This document shows, piece after piece, positions 48,076 to 57,892 of a DNA stretch of 64,000 nt; the first letter of the stretch is position 1, and the number at the start of each line of letters is the position of its first letter. This stretch comes from Cylindrospermum sp. FACHB-282 (lineage in GTDB: Bacteria > Cyanobacteriota > Cyanobacteriia > Cyanobacteriales > Nostocaceae). The position numbers were made by a program, and so were the translations under genes. The notes beneath the pieces were generated by a model. It was not told the origin of the DNA. It ran no database searches and saw nothing but the letters and a program-made list of their open reading frames with translations. The stretch is taken from the NCBI RefSeq assembly GCF_014697195.1, contig NZ_JACJRJ010000007.1, positions 62,001 to 126,000 on the forward strand. The letters are read 5' to 3'.

Positions 48076-48798
48076 CTATCCAACTAACCCAGAACGCAAG
48101 GCGCGGACGGCTGCTTGGGTACGGTCATCAGCACTTAGCTTATTCAGAATATTACGGACGTGAGTTTTAACAGTTCCCACTGTGATATAAAGTCTTTCCG
48201 CAATTACTGCATTGCTACAACCTTCTACTATCAACTGTAACACTTCTAGCTCCCTTTCTGTCAGGGTGTAGAGGTCAATAGCCGCTTCATTCTCCCCCGA
48301 CTCTGGATGAAAGACAAAATTTTTTGTATCAGAAGATACTTCCAATTTATGTGGATTTTGTTGGGCTTGTTGCAAGACAATCCGAGCGATCGCCGGATCG
48401 ATCCAAGCGTTACCATTGTAAGTAACTCGCACTGCTTCAAGCAAATTATCGAACTTGATATCCTTCATACAGTAGGAGTCTGCTCCGGCGGCAAAAGCTG
48501 CCAACACTGCTTCTTTGTTATCCCGTAGTGTCAAAATTAACACTTTGATGGCTAACTCTTGGCCACCATTAATCGATTTCAACTCCCTTGTCAGTTCAAT
48601 ACCATCCTTATCTGGTAACCCAATATCTATAATCGCAATATCTGGTTGTAGTGTTTTTAACATTTTTAGTCCCTCAGTAGCATTGGCAGCTTCCCCTACA
48701 ACTTCAATTTCTTCTTTTTGCAGTAGTGCTGTCCGAATACCCACACGGGTGAGGTCATGATCTTCAATCAGAGCAATCCGAATTTTACTCATAGCCAA
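48076..48798 (-). CDS. NarL/LuxR-family response regulator
   Basis: 240 residues. Receiver 5-125 (LIEDHDLTRVGIRTAL, phospho-Asp in IAIIDIGLPDKDG, LILTLRD, YCMKDI), a linker, then LuxR-type HTH 175-235 (LTERELEVLQLIVEGCSNAVIAERLYITVGTVKTHVRNILNKL). At the receiver's usual conserved Lys site it reads CMKD. It is upstream of the phosphatase pair on the same strand with a 190-base gap, so it may be part of the same signalling locus. Confidence 0.93.
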   Translation of the reverse strand: MAMSKIRIALIEDHDLTRVGIRTALLQKEEIEVVGEAANATEGLKMLKTLQPDIAIIDIGLPDKDGIELTRELKSINGGQELAIKVLILTLRDNKEAVLAAFAAGADSYCMKDIKFDNLLEAVRVTYNGNAWIDPAIARIVLQQAQQNPHKLEVSSDTKNFVFHPESGENEAAIDLYTLTERELEVLQLIVEGCSNAVIAERLYITVGTVKTHVRNILNKLSADDRTQAAVRALRSGLVG

Positions 48799-49362
48799 CT
48801 TGTGCCCGTTACACTACCTTAACTTTGACCTTCCCTCCCCTCCACATCGCTCAAGGGGAGAGATTCTGCTTTCCACCAGCCAACCTATGTGTTAGATCAA
48901 CTTTTTTGAGGTTTTGTCAAGCTGGTTTGGTGAGCGCTTTCACCTTTTGTCTAACTGATGCCATAACCGAAGACTATCTATTGTCTTACTTGAGAATTAA
49001 TGTATAAATACTCCCAACTAAAATCAATCGCTTACTGTTTTTTAGTCTGTTAGACGTGGATCTATTTTTTTAGCTTAGTCCAAAAAAAAAGCCTCATACC
49101 GTAATGGTACACCGTACCCTGCTCTGAGCAAGCTACGGTGTTGAGATGAATTTTAGGTCTTGGGGGTTTCATTAGAGTTATCCAAAATTGGTCAGCGTCA
49201 ACAGCATAACTTCGTAATTTGTTTAACCTAAGTTCTGACAGCCGCTACCCTGTGAATCCCCGTAACAAAGAGTGCAGGAAGCTTTGAGTTCTCCACCCAT
49301 GAAAAAATTTGATAAACTAAACGTTCGAGATAATCCGGTGTGAGTCTAATCAAGAATAGGCT
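48799..49362. other. Gene-free spacer with one long hairpin
   Basis: No gene. At 49109-49141 ACACCGTA pairs with TACGGTGT, and within it TGCTC pairs with GAGCA, a repeat-like stem-loop of 33 bases. The rest is divergent promoter space between the NarL-type regulator and the glycosyltransferase gene. Confidence 0.5.
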
Positions 49363-50115
49363 ATGTTTAAACCGCCTAAAGTGTTTTCAGTGTTGGGGTT
49401 ACCAGTTCATGTAATGACAAATTATCCAGACTGGTTGCTAGAATGCCTGCAACAAGGCAGAGGAACTCATGTGGTAACGCTCAATGCCGAAATGACGATG
49501 CAGGCAGAGCGCAATTTATCCCTAGCGAAGGTCATTCAAAATGCTGAACTAGTGATTCCAGATGGAGCAGGGGTTGTTTTGTACTTGCAATGGCTGTTGT
49601 GGCAAAAAGTACAGCGTTTTCCGGGGATTGAACTAGCAGAAAAACTGTTACAAGAACTTGGACAACATTCGACCGATGCCAAAGTATTTTTTTATGGCGG
49701 CGCACCTGGAGTAGCTGCAAACGCCGCAGAGTTATGGCAGCAGGAAGTTCCTCTTTTGAGGATCGCAGGTACTTACTCTGGCTACCATTCTCCAGAAGAG
49801 GAAGAAAAATTGCGGCAAACTCTTGCTCAATTGCAGCCACAAGTGATTTTTGTCGGCTTGGGAGTACCACGTCAAGAGTTATGGATTGCCGAAAACCGCC
49901 ATTTATGTCCCCAAGCAATTTGGATAGGCGTTGGTGGTAGTTTCGATATTTGGTCAGGAACGAAAACTCGCGCTCCCGCTTGGTTGGGAAATAACAATTT
50001 AGAGTGGTTATATCGGCTTTATCAAGAACCTTGGCGTTGGCGGCGGATGTTGGCTTTGCCTGAGTTTGCTGTGAAAGCCTTTATTTATCGCTTCACCGCC
50101 AGGGGTGTAAGCTGA
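49363..50115 (+). CDS. WecB/TagA/CpsF-family glycosyltransferase
   Basis: 250 residues. Signature segments: VVTLNAEMTMQAERN (T-x-N-x-E), VIPDGAGVV, VFFYGGAPGVAANAA, QPQVIFVGLGVPRQELWIAEN, AIWIGVGGSFDIWSGTKTRAPAWLG, LEWLYRLYQEPWRWRRML. These enzymes transfer N-acetylmannosamine-type sugars from UDP-sugars to lipid-linked intermediates of surface polysaccharides. No other polysaccharide gene is adjacent. Complete. Confidence 0.92.
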   Translation: MFKPPKVFSVLGLPVHVMTNYPDWLLECLQQGRGTHVVTLNAEMTMQAERNLSLAKVIQNAELVIPDGAGVVLYLQWLLWQKVQRFPGIELAEKLLQELGQHSTDAKVFFYGGAPGVAANAAELWQQEVPLLRIAGTYSGYHSPEEEEKLRQTLAQLQPQVIFVGLGVPRQELWIAENRHLCPQAIWIGVGGSFDIWSGTKTRAPAWLGNNNLEWLYRLYQEPWRWRRMLALPEFAVKAFIYRFTARGVS

Positions 50116-50207
50116 GTTGCGAGTGCTGAGTCTTGAGCGCTAAGTGATAATACGTAGTTTTTCCTTGGGTCTTCAAGAAAATTTAAATTTTCTTTTTTGG
50201 ATTTGAT

Positions 50208-50230
50208 ATTCCCAGGCATAACCTGGGAAT
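50208..50230 (+). terminator. Hairpin between the glycosyltransferase gene and ftsE
   Basis: ATTCCCAGG-CATAA-CCTGGGAAT, perfect 9-bp stem, followed by CCTTATTTTGG. Likely terminator of the upstream gene. Confidence 0.6.
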
Positions 50231-50278
50231 CCTTATTTTGGGGAGACTTTTGGTTGTGGATGTGAGGAAAATTTAGCA

Positions 50279-51025
50279 ATGCCAATATCAACAACTCAGG
50301 AAAATACTGACAAATCCGTTCAGATAGAGGATGAAGAAAATCAACAGCACAGTCATCAGACTGCGGCAATGGTGCAATTACGCGCTGTCACAAAAACTTA
50401 TGCTAATGGCTATGATGCGCTGTTAGATGTGAGCATAGAGATAAAACAGGGAGAATTTCTGTTTATCACTGGCCCTAGTGGTTCTGGTAAATCTACGCTT
50501 CTGAAACTGCTTTATGGGGAGGAGTTACCTACACAGGGAGAAGTAATTGTTGATGAATTTAATGTAGCGGCTTTGCGAGGCGATCGCTTATCATCATTAC
50601 GCCGCCGCATCGGCATTGTTTTTCAAGACTATAAACTGATTCCCCAGCGAACAGTGGCGGAAAATATAACTTTTGTGCTGCAAGCACAAGGGTTTACCCG
50701 TAAGGAAATTCAACGGCGTTTAGAACCAACTTTAAAGTTAGTGGGTTTATTCTCCAAAGCTGACAGATTTCCTGATCAACTTTCTGGGGGAGAACAGCAG
50801 CGTGTGAGTATTGCGCGGGCAATTGTCGCCACCCCACCACTATTATTAGCAGATGAACCTACCGGAAACCTCGATCCTGATAATTCCTGGCAAGTGATGC
50901 AGATTCTCCAGAAGCTAAATTCCTTTGGGGCTACGGTAATTGTCACTACCCACGATGAACAATTGGTTCGGCGGTGCAATCAACCAGTGGTGCAAGTCCA
51001 GAATGGACGGCTATATCGAAAATAG
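50279..51025 (+). CDS. ftsE: Cell division ATP-binding protein FtsE
   Basis: 248 residues. After a Gln/Glu-rich extension (about 1-30) comes a complete ABC ATPase: [40 protein letters not shown] (the FtsE-type stretch), [39 protein letters not shown]. FtsE works with FtsX at the septum to control peptidoglycan hydrolases. No ftsX follows; the next gene is a CHAT protein. The assignment rests on the YKLIP and TGNLDP patterns. Confidence 0.85.
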   Translation: MPISTTQENTDKSVQIEDEENQQHSHQTAAMVQLRAVTKTYANGYDALLDVSIEIKQGEFLFITGPSGSGKSTLLKLLYGEELPTQGEVIVDEFNVAALRGDRLSSLRRRIGIVFQDYKLIPQRTVAENITFVLQAQGFTRKEIQRRLEPTLKLVGLFSKADRFPDQLSGGEQQRVSIARAIVATPPLLLADEPTGNLDPDNSWQVMQILQKLNSFGATVIVTTHDEQLVRRCNQPVVQVQNGRLYRK

Positions 51026-51119
51026 TCAATTAGACAGGGTGGGGAGAATGAATAAAAATAAACATCCAATATACTTATAAATAGCAACTGCCAGATAATT
51101 AGGCAAAAAGGGTGTATCT

Positions 51120-53732
51120 ATGAGTAAATGGCAGAAATTTGACTCAACAAAATCGCCATTTTTTCCATTTGTAGCAGGTCGCTCTATTTTTGTCTTTGCC
51201 AGCATTTTGTTATGTTCAGCATCAAGTGTTGCAATGGCTGGGCTGTATCCGCTAAATATGGCACAGTTAACACAGACATCACCAGATGCAACTCGCGCTG
51301 CTGCCAAGAAAGCATATGATTCGGGAAAGCAACTATATCAGCAAGGAACAGCAGCCACCCTGCAACAGGCGATGGGAGAATTTACAGTAGCCCTTTCACT
51401 GTATCGTGCTGTGGGCGATCGCTTATCCGAAGCCAACACCCTCGCTTACATCGGCAAAATCAACTCAAATTTAGGAGAAAAGCAACAGGCCCTAGATGAT
51501 TACAACCAATCTCTGCGCCTATTTCAACTGGTGCAGGACAAAACAGCAGAAGGGACTACCCTAAACAACATTGGCAAAATCTACTCAGATTTAGGCGAAA
51601 AGCAGAAAGCGCTCTCATACTACAACCAATCCTTGCTCCTCAGGCGACAGGTGGGAAACAAGGCAGGGGAAGCTATTTCCCTGAATAACATTGGCTCTGT
51701 CTACCATTCCCTCAGAGAATACCAAAGGGCACTCTCTTATTACAACCAATCCCTGCCTCTAAAACGACAGGTGGGAGACAAAGCAGGGGAAGCAACTACC
51801 CTGAACAACATTGGCAAAATCTACTCAGATTTAGGCCAACAGCAAAAGGCGCTCTTATATTACAACCAATCTCTGCCTCTATACCTACAAGTGGGGGACA
51901 AGGCAGGAGAAGCGACTATCCTGAATAACACTGGCAAAGTCTACTCAAATTTAGGCCAACAGCAAAAGGCGCTCTTATATTACAACCAATCCCTGCCTCT
52001 ATACCGACAGGTGGGTAACAAGGCAGGAGAGGCTCGTAACCTTTATAATATCGCCTCCCTTCAACGCGACAGCGGCAATCTTAACGCCGCCCTGACTCAG
52101 ATAGAGAGCGCCATCAAAATTGTGGAAAACCTGCGGAGCAAAATTACTTCTCAGGAACTCCGCACCTCTTATTTTGCTACAGTGCAGGACTATTATCAGC
52201 TATACATTGACCTGTTGATGCAGTTACATAAACAGCAACCAGCCAAAGGATACGATGCTCTGGCTCTGTTCGGGAGCGAACGTGCCCGCGCCCGCAGTCT
52301 TTTGGAACTGCTCACAGAAGCTAACGCCGATATTCGTCAAGGTGTAGAACCGAAGTTGCTCTCCCAAGAACGGGACTTGCAGCAACAACTTGATGCTTTA
52401 GAACAACGCCGACTACAGATATTAGCTGGTAAATATACAGAAGCCCAGGGGCAAGCCTTAGAAAAAGAAACTGAAGTACTTCTAGAACAGTATCGGCAAG
52501 TACAAACACAGATCCGCGCTACTAGTCCACGTTATGCAGCGATAACTCAACCTCAGCCCCTGACACTGGCACAAATTCAGGAGCAGGTACTCGATGACAA
52601 CACTTTGCTTTTAGAATATTCCCTGGGAACGGAGCGTAGTTATGTTTGGGCAGTTACTAACAAAAGTATCACCAGTTATCAACTACCCAAGGGTGCAGAT
52701 ATTGAAGCTGCTGTCCAAAAATTCCGTCAAGCTGTCACCACCCCATATCTAAGAAATAGCCCAGCTATCGATGCTCTATCTCAAATTATACTTGCACCAG
52801 TAGCCCAGCAACTGGGACAGAAACGCTTAGTGATTGTTAGCGATGGTGCTTTGCAGTATGTACCATTTGCGGCGCTAAATACACCTCATCCACAAAGCAG
52901 TAACTATGAACCATTATTGCTAAACCACGAAATCGTCACTTTGCCCTCAGCCTCTACATTAGCTGTCCTCAGACGTGAACATAAAGGACGGAAACTTGCT
53001 CCTAAGACGTTAGTGGTGTTGGCAGATCCCATTTTTAGTAATGATGATGAACGTCTTCAAGATAAAAGGCAAGTGTCTCGCCCAGATGGGGCAATAGAAG
53101 GCAATTTAGATAGGCTGGCTTTAAATAGATCCGCCGAAGACTCAAATATTAACTTTACGCGTTTGCAGTTTACACGCCAAGAAGCCGAGCAAATTCTTTC
53201 TCTTGTACCTGTGAATGAGGGTAAGCCAGCTTTTGACTTTACTGCTAGTCGTACTACAGCCACCAGCAATGAGTTGAGTCAATATCGCATTGTACATTTC
53301 GCTACTCATGGCATTCTCAACAGCAAGCATCCAGAATTATCAGGTGTGGTGTTGTCGCTATTTGACAATCAAGGAAGACCGCAAAATGGGTTTTTGCGCT
53401 TGCACGATGTTTTCAACCTCAACCTACCGGCAGAACTGGTGGTACTCAGTGCCTGCCAAACTGGACTGGGAGAGGAAGTTAAGGGAGAAGGATTAGTGGG
53501 GTTGACAAGAGGGTTTATGTATGCTGGTAGTTCGCGCGTTGTAGTGAGTTTGTGGAGTGTGGATGACGAGGCAACATCGGAACTGATGAAGGTATTCTAT
53601 CAAAAAATGCTGCAAGAAAAATTAAAGCCTGCGATCGCTCTGCGGGCTGCACAGATAGAAATGTGGCGCGCTCAAAAGTATGCCGCGCCTTTTTACTGGG
53701 CGGCTTTCACTTTACAAGGTGAATGGAATTAA
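51120..53732 (+). CDS. Secreted or anchored TPR-CHAT (caspase-like) protein
   Basis: 870 residues. The N-terminus has a signal or anchor ([21 protein letters not shown]). Residues about 60-330 contain TPRs, five of them near-identical 40-residue units ([28 protein letters not shown] type). Coiled coil about 380-470. Residues about 540-870 are the CHAT protease domain with the catalytic pair intact: FATHG (His730) and [11 protein letters not shown] (Cys779), then [24 protein letters not shown] proteases in bacteria include gasdermin-type and TPR-guided effectors; no gasdermin or target gene is visible nearby. Function is inferred only to this level. Confidence 0.92.
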   Translation: MSKWQKFDSTKSPFFPFVAGRSIFVFASILLCSASSVAMAGLYPLNMAQLTQTSPDATRAAAKKAYDSGKQLYQQGTAATLQQAMGEFTVALSLYRAVGDRLSEANTLAYIGKINSNLGEKQQALDDYNQSLRLFQLVQDKTAEGTTLNNIGKIYSDLGEKQKALSYYNQSLLLRRQVGNKAGEAISLNNIGSVYHSLREYQRALSYYNQSLPLKRQVGDKAGEATTLNNIGKIYSDLGQQQKALLYYNQSLPLYLQVGDKAGEATILNNTGKVYSNLGQQQKALLYYNQSLPLYRQVGNKAGEARNLYNIASLQRDSGNLNAALTQIESAIKIVENLRSKITSQELRTSYFATVQDYYQLYIDLLMQLHKQQPAKGYDALALFGSERARARSLLELLTEANADIRQGVEPKLLSQERDLQQQLDALEQRRLQILAGKYTEAQGQALEKETEVLLEQYRQVQTQIRATSPRYAAITQPQPLTLAQIQEQVLDDNTLLLEYSLGTERSYVWAVTNKSITSYQLPKGADIEAAVQKFRQAVTTPYLRNSPAIDALSQIILAPVAQQLGQKRLVIVSDGALQYVPFAALNTPHPQSSNYEPLLLNHEIVTLPSASTLAVLRREHKGRKLAPKTLVVLADPIFSNDDERLQDKRQVSRPDGAIEGNLDRLALNRSAEDSNINFTRLQFTRQEAEQILSLVPVNEGKPAFDFTASRTTATSNELSQYRIVHFATHGILNSKHPELSGVVLSLFDNQGRPQNGFLRLHDVFNLNLPAELVVLSACQTGLGEEVKGEGLVGLTRGFMYAGSSRVVVSLWSVDDEATSELMKVFYQKMLQEKLKPAIALRAAQIEMWRAQKYAAPFYWAAFTLQGEWN
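51421..52020 (+). repeat. 120-bp tandem repeats coding TPRs, 5 copies
   Basis: The landmark TACAACCAAT falls at 51501, 51621, 51741, 51861 and 51981, exactly 120 bases apart. Copies 4 and 5 are almost identical while copy 1 has diverged most, which suggests recent expansion at the 3' end. Confidence 0.95.
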
Positions 53733-53754
53733 AGAGTAGTGCCAACGGTGGAAT

Positions 53755-54522
53755 TCAGGCTAAAATTCGAGCTTTAGCTTTTGTATGTATGGGTGTCAAA
53801 GTTGCGCCGGGGCTGGATGGTAAAACACCCAAGCAATCAAGGGTCTGCAAACTGTTGAAAGCTGCTTCTCGAATTACTGCTTCTTTTTCCCGACTGACTA
53901 AGAGTCGCAAGCATTCGATAACATCTTGCTGCACTGAAGCATCAACTTGCTTCCGGGTAAGGAATTTAGTTAGTTGACGCACGGCAAGCAACCGCTTTAA
54001 GGGATCTGTTTCTGTTAAATCGAGCAACAGTTGATCGATGTGGTCTTCCTCTCGGCTTCCGTAAAGGCTGAAGATTTGCCACACCAATAAAACTAGAGTT
54101 AACAGCATCCCGACACCTTGGACAATCACACCAACGGCAATCCAGGGGCTGTTGGAATCAACCCAGATTGCAGCTGCCATGTAAGTACTGACAGTGGTAA
54201 TACCGCCACTCCCGACTGCTAAGGCTAACCGACGGTTTGAACCGTTTAAAAATCTCCGAATGTCGAACAAGCGTTTTTGCCAGTCCCACTTCTGCATTGA
54301 GTAAGCTAATACCATGACCCCAATGCCGACTCCCAGTGCTAACACCAGTTTCCAGTTCCACAACAGCATGGCAACGACGATTGTCAAGAACCCAAGAATG
54401 CCCCCAGGTTCAGAGAAACGCTTTAAATTAAGCTGCTTTGGGCTTCCTGTCTTAATCTCTGGAAGCGACCAGTTGGGGATCTGGTTGAATAATTGCCGCC
54501 AAGAAGACGAAGCCTGTGCCAC
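53755..54522 (-). CDS. Membrane protein with C-terminal armadillo/HEAT-like helices
   Basis: 255 residues. Four hydrophobic segments (ILGFLTIVVAMLLW, LVLALGVGIGVMVLAYSM, LALAVGSGGITTVSTYMAAAIWV, WIAVGVIVQGVGMLLTLVLLVWQI) and a cytosolic helical part (about 165-245) with HEAT-like helices (PLKRLLAVRQLTKFLTRKQVDASVQQDVIECLRLLVSREKEAVIREAAFNSLQTL). Known in cyanobacteria as an armadillo-type-fold protein of unknown role. Convergent with the CHAT gene, 22 bases between stops. Confidence 0.75.
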   Translation of the reverse strand: MAQASSSWRQLFNQIPNWSLPEIKTGSPKQLNLKRFSEPGGILGFLTIVVAMLLWNWKLVLALGVGIGVMVLAYSMQKWDWQKRLFDIRRFLNGSNRRLALAVGSGGITTVSTYMAAAIWVDSNSPWIAVGVIVQGVGMLLTLVLLVWQIFSLYGSREEDHIDQLLLDLTETDPLKRLLAVRQLTKFLTRKQVDASVQQDVIECLRLLVSREKEAVIREAAFNSLQTLDCLGVLPSSPGATLTPIHTKAKARILA

Positions 54523-54551
54523 AGTGTTTACCTACTAAATTACAAAAAATT

Positions 54552-55136
54552 TTAAAAGCAAAAACGAAAGTCATCAAGGGTGAATTGACCATCAAAGGCG
54601 CAGAAGGTCACGCTTTTAATGTCATTGGCTGCTACAGATAATAAGATATTGGGGGGCAGCGTTGAGTTAGAATTTGCCAGATTAGCTGCTGGTAGTGCTG
54701 ATTGGCTTAGGAGTTGGCGATCGCGATCGTAAGCGGAAAGCACTAACTGCTGAGAACTCGTGACCAAAGCACTAACCTTGTTGACAGGACTCAAAAAAGT
54801 AGCTTCTAAAAATCCATTCTTGGGCGATCCCATTAAGACTGTCAACCCTGAATGGCAAGGAAATGCTGGATTTGATGCCTGTATTGCCAAGGAATTGGCA
54901 AAAATCACCCCCCAGTGCTCATACTGGCGTTCTACTGCTTCAAAGCATTTTAAATCTTCAAATTTTAGATAAATACACTTAGGTATATATCCCCTAGCGG
55001 CATTAATAGATTCCTCTACCTGGTCTGGCAAAGCTGAGGCTAGTACTTTTTTTGGCAGATCAAAGCTGTCAAGGGCAAATTTAGCATCTTCAAACCTTGG
55101 CACTTGATTCGATGGAAGAGTAGCTTGCTTCACCAT
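54552..55136 (-). CDS. Hypothetical beta-rich protein
   Basis: 194 residues. No signal peptide or membrane segment. The pattern FEDAKFALDSFDLP ... GLTVLMGSPKNGFLEATFLSPVNKVSALVTSSQQLVLSAYDRDRQLL ... ILLSVAANDIKSVTFCAFDGQFTLDDFRF resembles the jelly-roll domain seen in exported PEP-CTERM-type proteins, which end with ...FTLDDFRF-like strands, but without their anchor. Same strand as and 29 bases upstream of the armadillo-type gene, so possibly co-transcribed. Confidence 0.65.
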   Translation of the reverse strand: MVKQATLPSNQVPRFEDAKFALDSFDLPKKVLASALPDQVEESINAARGYIPKCIYLKFEDLKCFEAVERQYEHWGVIFANSLAIQASNPAFPCHSGLTVLMGSPKNGFLEATFLSPVNKVSALVTSSQQLVLSAYDRDRQLLSQSALPAANLANSNSTLPPNILLSVAANDIKSVTFCAFDGQFTLDDFRFCF

Positions 55137-55467
55137 GACATCCCGCTTGAATATTGCCTAGAAAATATTAATCGCTTTTTTCATTAAGCGTTTCGACTAT
55201 TGCTTGACGCTCAAAATTGTCCATGAGTTCTCTGTTACAGTACCACAAAAAAATTTTAGCCGGAATTTATAGCGGTTGTTATCCAAATGTATTTTGACAA
55301 TTTCTCGAATTTAAATATCTCAGAATCTAACGGTGGTAAGAAGTTTTGGAGTTATTAGTTCGCTGATAATAAACAAGGATGGGGAATTTTAACTCCATAG
55401 GTAACCATGACCGATTTACGCAAGTTTTACTCATGGGAGTTAATTACACGAGTGGAAATAAATACTT
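55137..55467. other. Gene-free divergent promoter region
   Basis: No gene or strong repeat. AT-rich; separates the hypothetical gene (minus) and the alpha/beta hydrolase-fold gene (plus). Confidence 0.5.
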
Positions 55468-56367
55468 ATGTTTCAGCCACTGGGATTTGAGCAACGCTCC
55501 ATAAATACCTCCCTAGGTAAAATCACATATTATACTGCTGCTGGCTCACCTTGGCAGGATAAAATCACCGCCAAACCTGACCGAGAAACTTTGGTATTTT
55601 TGCATGGGTTTGGTGGTGGATCTTCTGCTTATGAATGGTCGAAAGTTTATCCCGCCTTTGCTGCTGAATATCGAGTGATTGCACCAGACTTGATCGGTTG
55701 GGGTAGGTCTGAACATCCAGCACGCAATTATCAGATTGAGGATTATTTGACGACGATTCGGGACTTTATCGAGCAGACTTGTACAGAGCCGGTGACTGTG
55801 ATTGCTTCTTCCCTAACCGCAGCGTTTACCATTCGAGTAGCGATCGCACATCCCAATTTATTCAAGTCCTTAATTCTCACCACTCCCTCTGGACTGTCTG
55901 ACTTTGGTGAAGACTACTCCCGCAGCTTTTTTGCCCAGTTAGTCAGTGTTCCCATTGTTGACCGCTTGTTGTATAGCACTGGTATTGCCACTGAGGGGGG
56001 TATTCGCAGTTTCTTAGAGCAAAGGCAATTTGCCCAGTCTAATCGAGTATACCAAGAAATTGTCGATGCTTATCTACAATCTGCCCAGCAGCCGAATGCT
56101 GAGTACGCAGCACTGTCTTTTGTACGTGGTGACTTATGCTTTGATTTATCTCTTTACATTCAACAGTTGATCACTCCTACTGCCATTATTTGGGGACAAA
56201 AATCACAATTTACCGGACCTGAAATCGGTCGCCGCTTTGCCGAAATAAATCCCCAAACAATCCGATTTTTTCAACAGTTAGAAGGCGTGGGTTTAACGCC
56301 ACAATTAGAATTACCGGCAGTGACAATTGGCTTAATTCGTCGCTTTTTGGCTTTGCTTAATCAGTGA
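55468..56367 (+). CDS. Alpha/beta-hydrolase-fold protein with two triad positions lost
   Basis: 299 residues. The fold is clear: VFLHGFGGGSSAYEW (oxyanion loop), YRVIAPDLIGWGRSEHP, nucleophile elbow VIASSLTAAF, IWGQKSQFTGPEIG, GVGLTPQLELPAVT. The nucleophile Ser115 is there though in A-S-S-L-T instead of G-x-S-x-G. The acid position (usually WGxxD) is Ser246 and the catalytic His position (usually GHxPxxExP) is Leu276. So hydrolysis by the usual triad is unlikely; a binding or scaffolding role, or another residue supplying the base, is possible. Full length. Confidence 0.85.
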   Translation: MFQPLGFEQRSINTSLGKITYYTAAGSPWQDKITAKPDRETLVFLHGFGGGSSAYEWSKVYPAFAAEYRVIAPDLIGWGRSEHPARNYQIEDYLTTIRDFIEQTCTEPVTVIASSLTAAFTIRVAIAHPNLFKSLILTTPSGLSDFGEDYSRSFFAQLVSVPIVDRLLYSTGIATEGGIRSFLEQRQFAQSNRVYQEIVDAYLQSAQQPNAEYAALSFVRGDLCFDLSLYIQQLITPTAIIWGQKSQFTGPEIGRRFAEINPQTIRFFQQLEGVGLTPQLELPAVTIGLIRRFLALLNQ

Positions 56368-56390
56368 TTTCTAAATTGATCAAACAAAGC

Positions 56391-56520
56391 TAAGTAGGTA
56401 GGTGGAGGAAAATCAAAATATATTTCGTTTTGTAAAATGACTAAAACTCAACCAAAATAACGCATCAAACTAACTTTACATATCGTTACGCATTTTGGTT
56501 ATCTCACATCCACCTACTTA
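56391..56520. repeat. MITE-like element with imperfect terminal inverted repeats
   Basis: The left end TAAGTAGGTAGGTGGA and the right end TCCACCTACTTA are inverted copies apart from a 4-base TAGG duplication on the left. There is no ORF inside. About 130 bases, a size usual for non-autonomous elements. Confidence 0.4.
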
Positions 56521-56552
56521 ATTGCGGTTTTTCTGTTTTGGCAATAAAAAAT

Positions 56553-56581
56553 TTCCCCCATACCACCAGGCAATGGGGGAA
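56553..56581 (-). terminator. Rho-independent terminator of the DUF4330 gene
   Basis: TTCCCCCAT/ATGGGGGAA stem; on the minus strand the stem is followed by ATTTTTTATT. Confidence 0.85.
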
Positions 56582-56606
56582 CAGATGCTCAACAAAAATG
56601 ATAAAA

Positions 56607-57140
56607 TTATTTGTTTTTCTCTCTGACATCGATAACAGTAGCGTTAAAGTTATAGTTGAACCCGTCTAATTCAAAGGGCATACCAATTTTCACTTTACTG
56701 TTACCAATAACGAATCCACGGTCAGTTTTTTTGGCTTGACCGTCTAAAGTCAAAAGCAAATCTGTACTAAAATTATTTGTTTTTGGATCTGGCAATTCTT
56801 TAACAGTCCCATCAGGTTGGGAAACATTAATTGTTCTCGGTAGCTGTTTAATAGATTGAATTTCAATCTGACCGTAGGATTCATTACGGATAATTACATT
56901 AGTTTTACCGCCTTTTTTTAATCCGTTGTTGAATAACTGCTCAGGGTCACGCACATTCAAACCACGGACTACTAAATCTACTTCGATAGGTACTGTTTTT
57001 GTACCGACTTGGGCAACTGAACCGGAAGTTCCCGGAAATACAAAGATGCCAAATATAACTAGTAAAATTACTAGTACTGCACCTAAATCCAGAAAATTAA
57101 TTTTGCCAAACAAGCGACCTTTGGAATCTAAAATAGCCAT
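56607..57140 (-). CDS. DUF4330 membrane-anchored protein
   Basis: 177 residues from ATG at 57140 (MAILDSKGRLFGKINFLDLG, the typical start). One N-terminal membrane helix (LGAVLVILLVIFGIFVFPG), then a beta-rich domain outside the cytosol with IEVDLVVRGLNVRDPEQLF, VIIRNESYGQIEI, LLLTLDGQAKKTDRGFVIGNSKVKIGMPFELDGFNYNF. DUF4330 is widespread in cyanobacteria without assigned function. Single gene with its own terminator. Confidence 0.85.
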   Translation of the reverse strand: MAILDSKGRLFGKINFLDLGAVLVILLVIFGIFVFPGTSGSVAQVGTKTVPIEVDLVVRGLNVRDPEQLFNNGLKKGGKTNVIIRNESYGQIEIQSIKQLPRTINVSQPDGTVKELPDPKTNNFSTDLLLTLDGQAKKTDRGFVIGNSKVKIGMPFELDGFNYNFNATVIDVREKNK

Positions 57141-57255
57141 AACAAATTTTCCCAGATATGAGCGGAGTAATTGATTGTAGCAGCAAGGTTTTTGAAGGAA
57201 AGGGGGATCTTCCCTACTTAGTAACCAGGACTTACACAAATTAGCGCAGGGGCAA

Positions 57256-57489
57256 TTAATGAATTGCTCCTAAATTTCGTACTTGATGCCTAAGTTCTAG
57301 TAACAACTCGAAGCGGCTGGGCGTTGCGATTATGCGCCAGTCTATCATGACTGCGGAAGCTCCGAGCGGTAGCAACCGACCTTCTGAGTTGTGGTGACGG
57401 AAAAAAGCCCGTTGGGTTTCATTAACTCGGTGCTTTTTGGCAGCATCACACAAGATTTTGGGTGCAAAGGAGATTCTCCAAGCCGCCAA
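57256..57489 (-). CDS. Doubtful short ORF
   Basis: 77 codons with mixed composition (Arg, His, Leu); no family or signal recognised, no convincing ribosome site. It may be a remnant or chance reading. Kept only because nothing else explains the stretch. Confidence 0.2.
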   Translation of the reverse strand: MAAWRISFAPKILCDAAKKHRVNETQRAFFRHHNSEGRLLPLGASAVMIDWRIIATPSRFELLLELRHQVRNLGAIH

Positions 57490-57892
57490 CTAGCATTGGC
57501 TGACCAATTTTGGACAGGTTTTTCCCAAGGGTGGAATTCTCAAACTCCTTATTGCACTTAGTACCTAACTATTAAGCTGTTACTTCCTTGAGAAATTCAT
57601 CCTAATTTTGGGCTTTTTTAATGGTGTTTTGATGCGCCTCTTGACGCATCCTACCCGTAGCGTGCGTTAGGGAACGCACGGATTAAGATTTTCAATGAAT
57701 AAAACCAGCGTACATATTTAGCGTTTTTTGTCAATGCGTAAGTCCTAGTATTTCCATGAAGACACTTTTTAGGGATATGGGAGCTACAGGGGCGATATCA
57801 CCTCTTCAGTCTTAAGTTTAGAATGCAACATATAAGGCTCTAAATCCGTCCCTTAACTTAATGTTCTCTGACAATTATCTTCCGACCGGATT
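57490..57892. other. Gene-free spacer with hairpin repeats
   Basis: No gene. Two stems sit in tandem: GATGCG-CCTCTTGA-CGCATC (57631-57650) and CGTGCGTT-AGGG-AACGCACG (57661-57680), repeat-like. Confidence 0.5.

Noticed and set aside
48825-49007. A 60-codon plus-strand reading in the spacer before the glycosyltransferase gene
   Set aside because: No ribosome site, no family pattern, and its composition fits non-coding sequence.
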